A DNA stretch of 14,354 bases from the NCBI GenBank assembly GCA_900751685.1, contig CAADSR010000148.1:1-14354 (forward strand), read 5' to 3'. Positions 7,501 to 14,326 of this stretch are shown here, one piece after another; the first letter of the stretch is position 1, and the number at the start of each line of letters is the position of its first letter. This stretch comes from Clostridia bacterium (lineage in GTDB: Bacteria; Bacillota; Clostridia; UBA1381). The notes under the pieces were generated by a model, which was given only the letters and a program-made list of their open reading frames with translations, was not told where the DNA came from and ran no database searches. Both the position numbers and the translations under genes were made by a program.

Positions 7501-9241
7501 ATATGCAAAAGACGCACTCTATGCGACGCAGGCAGATATCAACCGCATCTGCCGCTACCGCAGGATCGTGGTTTATGGCGGCGGCTTCGGCGGGGTCTGT
7601 GCGGCCTATAAAGCGGCGCAATACGCATGGTCCTTGGGTGACGATTTCATGAACTTTGAAATTTTTCTGATTAACCCCGTGCCAACCCCGAAGCTCGGCG
7701 GAATCGGAACTGTCGGCGGCCAGAACTTCTGGGATACCCGCAGATGGAGGGAAAAAGGAAAATTCCCTTACCGGGGAACATTGGAGATGTTGATGGATGT
7801 TAAAAATGGTGAACTTAAGGAAGACCGGTATAATATAGACGAAAAAGCAGCTAAAATGGAGAAGCTGCTTAGAGAATATGGGGTCAACATCTTCTATCAG
7901 GAGGATATTACAGATGTCGAGCAAGCGGCAGATGGCAAAATCACCTCGGTCACAGTACGCACGATCAAACGGAATAGTAATGATGATGTGGTTTATGTAG
8001 GCGGAGAGGTTGTGATCCATGGGGATGTGTTTATTGACGCATCAGAAGATGGAAAGCTGACCCGTCTTACAGCAAAAAACCTGGTTGGACGAAAAGCTGT
8101 GACAAAAGGACGGTATGATTATCCGGCGAAAATCGTGCAGTCTGAAGATGGAACAGGGCTTGATGCAAAGCAGCCGGCAGTCAGTTTGATGTTTAAACTG
8201 AAAACGACTGGGATTAAAGCGACGGAGTCGAATGTAGATATTAGATATGTAGATGATGATGAGAGTAAAGAGATTAATTGTTTTAATTGTGGGAGTGATT
8301 CATTTTCTACAAGTGGCACAAAGATGTATGCGTTTAATGAAAAATATAAAAACACCCGTTTCTTGATCAAACCAGTCAATTCTGCATGGAATGGCGGCGA
8401 GGAATTATATGAAAAGGACGCAAATGGAGAGACTAAGCGGTATACTACTTGGTGGTTAAACAGTTTATTGATTTTCGGTGTGGATGGAACAATGCATAAA
8501 AGGGATATGACCCCGGCGGATGCTTCTTCCAGTTATTTGTCGACTGACGAAGCATGGAAACAAGCCCGCCAGTTCTTGGAAGAGCATAGCAGTGAGTTGT
8601 TAGAAGTTTACCGCTCTTTGGGATATAACGACGCGGAATTTGTCCGGGATGACCAGGGGAAAATTATCACAGGGGATATCCTATATGTTCGGGAAACAAT
8701 CCATGCAGTAAAGGATACGAACGCAATTGCAAATGGGACGGAGAATCAAAACTATGAGGTGACAAGAGACCATTGCCATTACGCAGATCAACAAGTAGAT
8801 GATTCAGTAAATCCTCAATCCATTGGTTTGGTATATTATTGGTCAGATATTCATCCATTTAAAAAAGAAGATTGTTTGGATGATAATGGGAATTATATAT
8901 GGGGAGGTGATAGCTTTGCTAAAATACGTTGGGATATGAGAGATAACGATTATAAATTGGATGGAGAGTCTCCCAAAGAACCAACTTATATTCCATATAA
9001 AGCATTAACTACTCAATATGTGCCTAATCTACTGATTCCAGGCTATGCAGTCAATGCAAGTTCATTCGCCTGGTCAGAGATTCGAGTATTTCCTAACCTT
9101 TGTGTATTGGGAGATGCAGCAGGAATTGCAGCAGTTACAAGCCTGTTAAGTGGTGACCCAGTATGTAATTTATCTGATGTTCAAGGAGTAAGGGCTATAC
9201 TGCGTCAATATGGTGCTATTTTAGACAAAGGTGAAGTATAA
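4550..9241 (+). CDS. Giant multidomain protein: acidic Tyr/Cys repeat head, unknown middle, C-terminal FAD-dependent oxidoreductase
   Basis: 1563 residues, no Sec signal peptide or membrane segment. Residues 1-82 are acidic and Tyr-rich with two repeats (25-44 and 57-76), each E-C-Y-V-x-G-V-Y-x-E-C-x-x-x-D-Q-D-Y-G-E; Gly83-89 is a linker. Residues about 95-1000 match no family I know; short parts (for example GKKVYVPGAVRFGGWVYAS) faintly resemble stalk/copper-amine-oxidase-N repeats, and 332-341 is a Tyr/Asp run. From about 1003 a PF12831-like FAD oxidoreductase begins: GGGFGG at 1010-1015, LGGIGTVGG near 1049-1057, and the C-terminal FAD motif VLGDAAGIAAV near 1519-1529. The acidic residue usually ending beta-2 appears to be Asn (FLIN). 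Substrate unknown. An AAGGAG ribosome site precedes the ATG. The last ~165 codons are more AT-rich than the rest. An upstream element is shared with the radical SAM gene. Confidence 0.85.
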   Translation: MENNKVTREASNEYNFLDDQTRHSECYVTGVYSECMEEDQDYGEYPEYDDYDDKYGECYVPGVYAECDARDQDYGEQHTDTSGGGGGGGTGPDRKYKILDIVNSKTAVDNIVFTYIIEDTEHNTLIASTSQEEYFVHVKTTDGYQKTDNEYYVTSPSSVKVTFVVRVIDYMREQYPTAEDVYYSSVFSGVLALYGGVALYTQPNQITCKGMTYVTEPHTKYIQIFVMVKNVIEKKAGKILDILYDSETTRTIVKCVGERIYRADVENAVFYKDERYALSESYVSVVQLRPAVQMIMEQFHAAQADIVVHSDRITFTDNNGVMYKVFFNDLPDYYEYDYDYYVPANATIVAEVDYTDAPAIPANYVRVVKEIQRITGVTDVSQDDNYVIHFYGKKVYVPGAVRFGGWVYASPQMVVSALTSNFVDINDYLHSCGFYYGTDDDGNSYDAFVYKSQTTWLLGKVITIANRFRVNSSYGYYNLTVSAEMIENAVRTVFGVTAQVLGESALEKKTLKSYFESDLYIQKARVRTEGGYLSINGKSFLLSNVQRKFGGSYYFDKTKLLTAVKSLTPDIIINEIATVLPDDEQYAFIAGNKVRLRLSPRELDHMAIGVVVNGETTWYENSLEGDHSEIEMEIPLLQPGDCTLKLRGRTTMDPAVVGKDIPYSKEVEKQREITVLAAIPDDCVYIEPYARANKCITELYSDYLKVFYQHPSYSQPEKCTYYKSKINPGPYERVCSYTNDGLYIEKKTFRMDMDFDIETDPHKDRDWYLKKRVWRLQSQGKVASFSEEKTESGAMRDAGKKYFDVVLNRVSRKIYKVPEHNAFYDGPISRAAERPSIRLENDESVTKASVMEILYGYDTPVRDYIESHYKMYNPSESLSGSGMSITLFGKPLQISCIMNNDTWKNNSSPEEIKKGMDAYFGTYLKNVYDALPEKLKGLFHYTPAADAKEVGKISFDGFEVGIPTSLITKSTEEVNPGNYANMTEYAKDALYATQADINRICRYRRIVVYGGGFGGVCAAYKAAQYAWSLGDDFMNFEIFLINPVPTPKLGGIGTVGGQNFWDTRRWREKGKFPYRGTLEMLMDVKNGELKEDRYNIDEKAAKMEKLLREYGVNIFYQEDITDVEQAADGKITSVTVRTIKRNSNDDVVYVGGEVVIHGDVFIDASEDGKLTRLTAKNLVGRKAVTKGRYDYPAKIVQSEDGTGLDAKQPAVSLMFKLKTTGIKATESNVDIRYVDDDESKEINCFNCGSDSFSTSGTKMYAFNEKYKNTRFLIKPVNSAWNGGEELYEKDANGETKRYTTWWLNSLLIFGVDGTMHKRDMTPADASSSYLSTDEAWKQARQFLEEHSSELLEVYRSLGYNDAEFVRDDQGKIITGDILYVRETIHAVKDTNAIANGTENQNYEVTRDHCHYADQQVDDSVNPQSIGLVYYWSDIHPFKKEDCLDDNGNYIWGGDSFAKIRWDMRDNDYKLDGESPKEPTYIPYKALTTQYVPNLLIPGYAVNASSFAWSEIRVFPNLCVLGDAAGIAAVTSLLSGDPVCNLSDVQGVRAILRQYGAILDKGEV
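4622..4681 (+). repeat. Head repeat 1 (residues 25-44)
   Basis: First of two in-frame 60-bp units 96 bases apart. It encodes ECYVTGVYSEC followed by MEEDQDYGE. C35 and D39 form a CxxxD motif. Confidence 0.9.
4718..4777 (+). repeat. Head repeat 2 (residues 57-76)
   Basis: Second unit, encoding ECYVPGVYAEC followed by DARDQDYGE. It differs from unit 1 at five of 20 residues. Cys, Tyr, Gly, the DQDYGE block and CxxxD (C67, D71) are all kept. Confidence 0.9.
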
Positions 9242-9248
9242 AATAGTA

Positions 9249-9298
9249 TTTAAATAGTAAAGGACAAAAGCTTAAGCTTTTGCCCTTTACTATTTAAA
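9249..9298. terminator. Bidirectional terminator between convergent genes
   Basis: A 50-bp near-perfect palindrome centred between 9273 and 9274, with 25-base arms and one mismatch (9264/9283). The central part is CAAAAGCTTAAGCTTTTG and the outer arms are A/T-rich. It sits between the stop of the giant gene and the stop of the convergent gene at 9300. Confidence 0.9.
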
Positions 9299-9299
9299 G

Positions 9300-10874
9300 T
9301 TAAGACGTGCCACCAGTAAACGTGCTTAATACATTTAAGGTATTTGTATCTGTATTAAAAACATTTTTAAAAGAATAGATTGGTCTTAACTGTGTATTTG
9401 ATGTATAATCGAAAAAAGGAACCATAAGCTCGCCATATAATAGAGTTAATGGATGTTGTGCTGTATAAAGGTAAAAAGCATTAAAGACAGGATAATATCG
9501 TATAATAAAAGGTGAACCAGCTGTAAAATAATTTGAGTCACCATTGTCAAATTGAAAGCTTCCTGCTTTTGTGCAATAAGTTGTATTGCTACTAAGATTA
9601 AATTTTTTTAAAGAATAAGAAGAGTAAGTTGTAGCAATAGAATTTAAAGGAATGTATAGAATATTATTAATAATTTGTGCTGGTGTCTGTAAAGAGCGTT
9701 TGCCTTGAAATATAGAAGAACCAAATGTGCCAGATGGTTTTTCTGATGTTAGAGTAATATCAAAATCTACAATACCTCTTGTCATATATGCTATTGCAGT
9801 ATCTATTAAAGTTTGTGAAGAAAAAACAGTTAAAAACTCATTGGGGCAGATATAATTATTTTCATCGGGAGTCATAACATTAATACTGGATAGATAAACA
9901 AAATAAGGGCGTATCCATTCAGGAGTTTTATACCAGTCATAAGTATCAAGGTTCTGTTTGGTATAGGTAGTATTTACTTCCCCTATACGAGAAAGACTAA
10001 TCAAATCTAGCTGTTCATCTAGCCATTGAATATCATTAGATGGATAAGAAGGATCATCAAAAAAACGTTCTGATTCGATCCCGCTGCCTAAGATACGTGA
10101 GAGCAAGAAAGCGGCGTCGGTGCGTGTGACTGCACGGTAGGGATGGAGCTTGGAGCCGTTTTCGTAGGTGTCGGCATCTATTAAGTCAGCCATATCTAAG
10201 AGGTGGATATAGGTCTCCAGCTTTGTCCCTGCAATATCAGTGAATTTTTCTAAGTAAGGAGTATTGGGGTTTTCGACTTTATCTTGCTTTACAAAATCAT
10301 TGTAAAAAGGGCTGTCAAAATCCATTTTAGCAGCCTGTAGCAGTTGTATCATAAAGTCCTGATAGAAAACTACATCATCAGACAATTCCAGGTAGAGCTT
10401 GCGGTCAATGCTGTCCCAAATATAGTTGACCGAATAAGGAGAGATTTCATTTTCCTTGTTTGTTTGAGCATACACTTCACACATCCGCTCCATAGGGACA
10501 GCCATACGCCCATCGACATTGTAAGCTGGGACTTCGATCCCATTTATTTTAACAATAATATCAGAATAAAGGACAGAAAGATCCGTATCGGCAGCATTGT
10601 CAATAGGAGTGGCCTGTTTTTGATAATCGTAATTAGCATAGGCGACCCCATCTTCAAAATAGACATCAAAACCATAGCTGCCCAGGTCGGCAACTAAAAC
10701 AGCGGTCTCACCGCCGGTATTATAAGCAGGGATTGGGTTGTTATTAAAATAGGTTACAATGTCAACCGGGTACACCTGTCCAATGACATCCCCTACTTGA
10801 CAATCATTAGCAGAGACAGAAAACTGTAATAACAAGACTGAAAAGCAAGCAATCAAGAATAAATAACGCTTCAT
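9300..10874 (-). CDS. Secreted stalk/SLH-like surface protein, paralogue 1
   Basis: 524 residues. Signal peptide 1-22 (cleavage after SVSA). Two stalk-type (copper amine oxidase N-terminal-like) repeats follow: one around 38-85 with NNNPIPAYNTGGETAVLVAD, one around 105-167 with INGIEVPAYNVDGRMAVPME. Residues about 205-265 look like an S-layer homology unit (FTDIAG...LHPYRAVTRTDAAFLLSRIL), and about 313-372 a second, weaker one. The C-terminal third matches nothing I know. The likely location is the cell envelope, with SLH-type units possibly binding wall polysaccharide. GGGAGG lies seven bases before the ATG. The partner at 11249 is nearly identical in the first ~270 residues but clearly different after that. 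A Cys at position 10 (LIAC) is too early for a lipobox. The gene is convergent with the giant FAD gene; function unknown. Confidence 0.85.
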   Translation of the reverse strand: MKRYLFLIACFSVLLLQFSVSANDCQVGDVIGQVYPVDIVTYFNNNPIPAYNTGGETAVLVADLGSYGFDVYFEDGVAYANYDYQKQATPIDNAADTDLSVLYSDIIVKINGIEVPAYNVDGRMAVPMERMCEVYAQTNKENEISPYSVNYIWDSIDRKLYLELSDDVVFYQDFMIQLLQAAKMDFDSPFYNDFVKQDKVENPNTPYLEKFTDIAGTKLETYIHLLDMADLIDADTYENGSKLHPYRAVTRTDAAFLLSRILGSGIESERFFDDPSYPSNDIQWLDEQLDLISLSRIGEVNTTYTKQNLDTYDWYKTPEWIRPYFVYLSSINVMTPDENNYICPNEFLTVFSSQTLIDTAIAYMTRGIVDFDITLTSEKPSGTFGSSIFQGKRSLQTPAQIINNILYIPLNSIATTYSSYSLKKFNLSSNTTYCTKAGSFQFDNGDSNYFTAGSPFIIRYYPVFNAFYLYTAQHPLTLLYGELMVPFFDYTSNTQLRPIYSFKNVFNTDTNTLNVLSTFTGGTS

Positions 10875-10919
10875 AACAAATCCCTCCCTTTAGTTGTAAA
10901 TAAGGTATGTTTTGTAATA

Positions 10920-10948
10920 ATTATACAATACTTGATAAAAAATGTCAA
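10920..10948 (-). promoter_or_regulatory. Consensus sigma-A promoter of stalk/SLH paralogue 1
   Basis: Minus-strand TTGACA (10943-10948), 17-base spacer, TATAAT (10920-10925): perfect in both boxes and spacing. This suggests strong, simple expression. Confidence 0.92.
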
Positions 10949-11041
10949 TAGATCATGGTAAATGAGTTATATATTTTAATAAGAGTAAAAAATAACCATT
11001 TTGAGTAGAAAAAATTCCTTTTATTTACCATATAAAAAATC

Positions 11042-11185
11042 CTGCTGATTTCAGAGGATACAGCAGGATTTGCAGCAGTTGCAAGGCTGTTAAGCGGTGA
11101 CCCGGTATGTAAGTTATCCGATGTTCAGGGCGTAAGGGCTATTTTACGTCAATATGATGCTATTTTGGATAAGAATAAACTATAA
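11042..11185 (+). pseudogene. Dead C-terminal stub of a second copy of the giant FAD gene
   Basis: Reading from 11042 gives 48 codons with the stop at 11183-11185. They match the end of the giant protein: AGFAAVARLLSGDPVCKLSD here against AGIAAVTSLLSGDPVCNLSD, then VQGVRAILRQYDAILDK against VQGVRAILRQYGAILDK. Upstream the similarity ends at about 11042 and no start or ribosome site is present, so it cannot be expressed as a protein. It is the left edge of the tandem duplication. The frame is still open and the mismatches are few, so the event is not very old or the stub has recombined with the live copy. Confidence 0.88.
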
Positions 11186-11210
11186 AGCAAATTAAATAAG
11201 AGCTTTTAAA

Positions 11211-11248
11211 AATAATAACAGAGCAAGAAATTTTGCTCTGTTATTATT
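11211..11248. terminator. Bidirectional terminator in copy 2
   Basis: AATAATAACAGAGCAA (11211-11226) pairs perfectly with TTGCTCTGTTATTATT (11233-11248) over a 6-base loop. It sits between the stub stop and the stop of the minus-strand gene at 11249. Its sequence is unrelated to the terminator in the same place in copy 1. Confidence 0.88.
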
Positions 11249-12817
11249 CTAAGAACTAAAACTATTAAATATATCCAGAACATTTAGAATATTTGTATTT
11301 GGATTAAAAATACTTCTAATAGGACGAACTGGTTTTAGTTGTGTCTTTGATGTATAATCAAAGACAGGAATCATAAGTTCACCATAGAGTAATTTTAGCG
11401 AATGTTGTTCTGTATAAATATAGAAAGCATCAAAAACAGAATAATGTCGAACAGTAAAAGGAGATCCGGCAGTAAACCAATTTGTTTCTCCATTATAATA
11501 TTTAAAACTTCCTTCTTTGTTACAATAGATTGTATAGTTTGTATTCTCTATTACTTTTGTAAAAGAATTGTTTGTAGGAGACACAATAGAAGCTAGTGGA
11601 ATATATAGAATATTGTTAATAATTTGTGCCGGAGTTTGTAGTGGATGTTCATCTTTAAACATAGAATCTCCATAAATTCCAGGTTCTTCAACAGAAGTTA
11701 AAGTAATATCAAAATCTATAATACCTCTTGTCATATATGCTATTGCAATATCTATTAAAGTTTGTGAAGAAGAAGCGGTTAAAAATTCATTGGGGCAGAT
11801 ATAGTTATTTTCATCAGGAGTCATAACATCAATATTGGATAGGTAAACAAAATAAGGGCGTATCCATTCAGGAGTCTTATACCAGTCATAAGTATCAAGA
11901 TTTTGTTTTGTGTAAGTTGTATTTGTAGCGTCTATATAACTACGGCGGCTATCATATCCTCCGACTGGCCATTGAATATCATTAGATGGATAAGAAGGAT
12001 CATCAAAAAACTGTTCTGCTTCGATCCCGCTGCCTAAGATGCGTGAGAGCAAGAAAGCGGCGTCAGTCCGTGTGACTGCACGGTAAGGGTGGAGCTTGGA
12101 GCCGTTTTCGTAGGTGTCGGCATCTATTAAGTCAGCCATATCTAAGAGGTGGATATAGGTCTCCAGCTTTGTTCCTGCAATATCGGTGAATTTTTCTAAG
12201 TAAGGAGCATTGGGGTTTTCGACCTTATCCTGCTTTACAAAATCGTTATAAAAAGGGCTGTCAAAATCCATTTTAGCAGCCTGTAATAGCTGTATCATAA
12301 AGTCCTGATAGAAAACCACATCATCAGACAATTCCAGGTACAGCTTGCGGTCAATATTATCCCAAATATAGTTGACCGAATAAGGAGAGACTTCATTTTC
12401 CTTGTTTGTTTGAGCATAGACCTCACACATCCGCTCCATAGGGACAGCCATATGCCCATCGACATTATAAGCCGGGACTTCAATATTATTTATTTTCACA
12501 ATAATATCGGAATAAAGGACGGAAAGATCCGTATCGGCAGCGTTGTCAATAGGAGTGACCTGTTTTTGATAGTTATAATTGGCATAGGCGACTCCATCTT
12601 CAAAATAGACATCAAAACCATAGCTGCCCAGGTCGGCAACTAAAACAGCGGTCTCACCGCCGGTGTTATAAGCAGGGATTGGGTCGTTATTAAAGTACGT
12701 CACAATATCTACGGGGTACACCTGTCCAATGACATCACCTACTTGATTTTCATTAGCAGAAGCGGAAAGTTGTAATAAGAATAAAAAGCAAATAATTAAA
12801 AATAAAGAGTGCTTCAT
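11249..12817 (-). CDS. Secreted stalk/SLH-like surface protein, paralogue 2
   Basis: 522 residues with the same plan as paralogue 1: signal peptide (cleavage likely after SASA near residue 21), two stalk-type repeats, an SLH-like unit and a unique C-terminal third. Residues 1 to about 270 are almost the same as in paralogue 1. A short stretch after DIQW then differs completely (PVGGYDSRRSYIDA against LDEQLDLISLSRIGEV), similarity resumes to about residue 380, and the C-terminal region is only moderately similar, keeping TPAQIINNILYIPL, FTAGSPF and LLYGELM. GGGAGG precedes the ATG. The two proteins may be alternative versions of one surface component. Function is unknown; binding to wall polymers through the SLH-like unit is an inference. 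Confidence 0.85.
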   Translation of the reverse strand: MKHSLFLIICFLFLLQLSASANENQVGDVIGQVYPVDIVTYFNNDPIPAYNTGGETAVLVADLGSYGFDVYFEDGVAYANYNYQKQVTPIDNAADTDLSVLYSDIIVKINNIEVPAYNVDGHMAVPMERMCEVYAQTNKENEVSPYSVNYIWDNIDRKLYLELSDDVVFYQDFMIQLLQAAKMDFDSPFYNDFVKQDKVENPNAPYLEKFTDIAGTKLETYIHLLDMADLIDADTYENGSKLHPYRAVTRTDAAFLLSRILGSGIEAEQFFDDPSYPSNDIQWPVGGYDSRRSYIDATNTTYTKQNLDTYDWYKTPEWIRPYFVYLSNIDVMTPDENNYICPNEFLTASSSQTLIDIAIAYMTRGIIDFDITLTSVEEPGIYGDSMFKDEHPLQTPAQIINNILYIPLASIVSPTNNSFTKVIENTNYTIYCNKEGSFKYYNGETNWFTAGSPFTVRHYSVFDAFYIYTEQHSLKLLYGELMIPVFDYTSKTQLKPVRPIRSIFNPNTNILNVLDIFNSFSS

Positions 12818-12858
12818 AAAATAGCCTCCCTTTAGAAAACAAAAACATCTATGGCATA

Positions 12859-12887
12859 ATTGTACAATGATTGGCGAAAAATGTCAA
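12859..12887 (-). promoter_or_regulatory. Sigma-A promoter of stalk/SLH paralogue 2
   Basis: Minus-strand TTGACA (12882-12887), 17-base spacer, TACAAT (12859-12864, 5/6). Same architecture as the paralogue 1 promoter, with one -10 change that could lower its strength. Confidence 0.87.
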
Positions 12888-12992
12888 GTAAATTTAGCAA
12901 ATAAGTTATAAAATATAATATTAGGAAAAAATATCTATTTAGAGTGAAAATAACTTTTTACAAGTGATAAAAATAAAAGAATTTCAAATATG

Positions 12993-13041
12993 GTTTACAT
13001 TCTGATCGAAAAACATCCTCCTTTGTATATAAGAATACATT
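12993..13041 (+). promoter_or_regulatory. Shared upstream element, copy B (radical SAM gene)
   Basis: GTTTACATT (12993-13001), 28 bases, TAAGAATACATT (13030-13041), with TCCTTT at offset 26, the same geometry as at 4328-4376. Here the right half extends to the palindrome AGAATACATTCT. It ends 35 bases before the start codon, so transcription probably begins at or just after it. Confidence 0.7.
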
Positions 13042-13076
13042 CTATGTGTTCAATTAAAAAAGGAAGGTGAAGTTTT

Positions 13077-14216
13077 ATGGAAGGCTGCGGAAATTATTTA
13101 TCCGTTATTGTAAAACCAACAAACCAATGCAATCTACGTTGTAAGCACTGCTATCATGCGGAGAAAGGGTATGATGAAGGGTTAATGGACGGGGAGGTTT
13201 TAGAAAGGATGATGTCCTCTATCCTGCCCTATTATGACGGGGCGACGTTTATCTGGCACGGTGGGGAGCCGCTAATGGCCCCGTTAAGCTTTTACAGCAA
13301 GGCGTTAGAGCTTGAGAAAAAGTATAGGAGCTCCCCAAAGCAATTGATCCGCAACAGTATGCAGTCCAATGGCACATTTATTGACGAGGCCACAGCAAAA
13401 TTTATAGCGGACAATGGTATTTTGATCGGGTTATCCTTTGAAGGGCCGTACAATGATTTTCTTCGCGGAAAGACAGAACAAACAGAGCAGGGGTATGAAA
13501 ACCTAAAAAAACACAAAATCGTTCCGGGAACGATCTCTGTTGTAGGAAAGCATAATATTGACGATCTATTCTCCGTATACGATTATTTCCGGGGAAAAAA
13601 GCGCCCGGTCAAATTAAATCCTATTTTTGCATCCGGCGCTGCGAAGGAGAATGACGGATTGTTATTAGATGACCCGGTATATTATGCGGAAAAAATGTCG
13701 GAGTTATTTGACCTATGGCTTTATGACACGGGAACTGCAAGCAATATCGCGCCGTTTTTAGGTTATGTGGAGGCCGTCCTGATGGGGAAAAACAGGGCTT
13801 GTTCCAAAAGCAATTGCCTGAATCATTGGCTGGGGATCGATTTTAACGGGGATCTATATCCTTGCGGCAGGTACTATCCGGAAGAATACCGCTTAGGGAA
13901 TATAAAGGATTTTACAGACCTTCATCATGTTTTTGAAACGGAGCTCTACCGGTCCATTTGTGAAAAGACAGCCATCCGGTCCGGGAAATGCAAGCAGGCC
14001 TGTGATATTTATGAATATTGTAAGGGCGGATGTTTGAATGAGTCCATTTTGGAAAATGGGATCGAAAATATACCGGGATTCAGCTGTGTCTCGTACAAGC
14101 TATTGTTTAAACATATCCAAAAAAGTATGGATTTTGTTTTGAAAACAGACGGCCTGCATGTAAATAAATTTGTAAAGGGCCTGATCGACCGGAAAATGAG
14201 AAAGCAAAATATTTAA
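13077..14216 (+). CDS. Radical SAM/SPASM enzyme, probable peptide or protein maturase
   Basis: 379 residues. C18-x3-C22-x2-C25 (CNLRCKHCY) binds the SAM cluster, and GGEP at 62-65 (IWHGGEP) is the usual SAM-binding motif. QSNGTFID follows, then a SPASM region with seven Cys: 247, 263, 305, 309, 315, 319 and 337. G258 precedes C263 by five, and 309/315/319 fit C-x5-C-x3-C; the preceding pair is C-x3-C instead of the common C-x2-C. These carry auxiliary iron-sulfur clusters in sulfatase maturases and in thioether- or cyclophane-forming RiPP enzymes. The HGGEP form recalls the cyclophane group, but the class cannot be fixed by eye. No N-terminal RiPP recognition domain is evident and no small precursor gene lies next to it in the window. 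AGGAAGG precedes the ATG. Its upstream element is shared with the giant FAD gene, which is a candidate substrate. Confidence 0.9.
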   Translation: MEGCGNYLSVIVKPTNQCNLRCKHCYHAEKGYDEGLMDGEVLERMMSSILPYYDGATFIWHGGEPLMAPLSFYSKALELEKKYRSSPKQLIRNSMQSNGTFIDEATAKFIADNGILIGLSFEGPYNDFLRGKTEQTEQGYENLKKHKIVPGTISVVGKHNIDDLFSVYDYFRGKKRPVKLNPIFASGAAKENDGLLLDDPVYYAEKMSELFDLWLYDTGTASNIAPFLGYVEAVLMGKNRACSKSNCLNHWLGIDFNGDLYPCGRYYPEEYRLGNIKDFTDLHHVFETELYRSICEKTAIRSGKCKQACDIYEYCKGGCLNESILENGIENIPGFSCVSYKLLFKHIQKSMDFVLKTDGLHVNKFVKGLIDRKMRKQNI

Positions 14217-14243
14217 CTAGGTTACTGTTGGGCTTGCTTTTTT
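14201..14243 (+). terminator. Possible weak terminator of the radical SAM gene
   Basis: AAAGCAA (14201-14207, inside the coding end) can pair with TTGCTTT (14234-14240), followed by T to 14243. The 26-base loop makes it weak. Confidence 0.3.
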
Positions 14244-14297
14244 GAAGCTGTTAGAAAGTACACTGATATAAGCAAAAAACATAATATAAATATTTTG

Positions 14298-14326
14298 TTG
14301 TAAATTTGTACATTTTGTGATATATT
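14298..14326 (+). promoter_or_regulatory. Possible promoter for a gene beyond the window
   Basis: TTGTAA (14298-14303), 17 bases, TATATT (14321-14326) in an AT-rich stretch at the right edge. The AT-rich context makes chance matches likely. Confidence 0.35.

Larger units (their letters stand above)
9098..11036. repeat. Tandem duplication unit, copy 1
   Basis: Contains the last 48 codons of the giant FAD gene, a bidirectional terminator, the first stalk/SLH gene and its promoter region. The same order recurs directly afterwards in copy 2, offset by about 1.94 kb. The outer end is approximate because the upstream region has diverged. Confidence 0.8.
11042..12964. repeat. Tandem duplication unit, copy 2
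   Basis: Begins with the FAD-gene stub, then a terminator (different in sequence from copy 1), the second stalk/SLH gene and a diverged but alignable promoter region. Both copies share GTCAA-, AGTTATA- and GAGT-type blocks upstream of the start. The right end is approximate. Confidence 0.8.

Noticed and set aside
7352..8020. 222-codon minus-strand ORF opposite the FAD domain
   Set aside because: It lies antisense to the conserved FAD-binding motifs, which are clearly coding on the plus strand.
9249..9298. Palindrome as an operator or recombination site
   Set aside because: Its location between two convergent stop codons, its hairpin form and the presence of another unrelated hairpin in the same place in copy 2 make a terminator the simpler reading.
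10835..10874. Lipobox (LIAC at residues 7-10) in stalk/SLH paralogue 1
   Set aside because: The Cys is too close to the N-terminus to follow a hydrophobic core, the paralogue has IIC there, and a normal cleavage site exists after residue 22.
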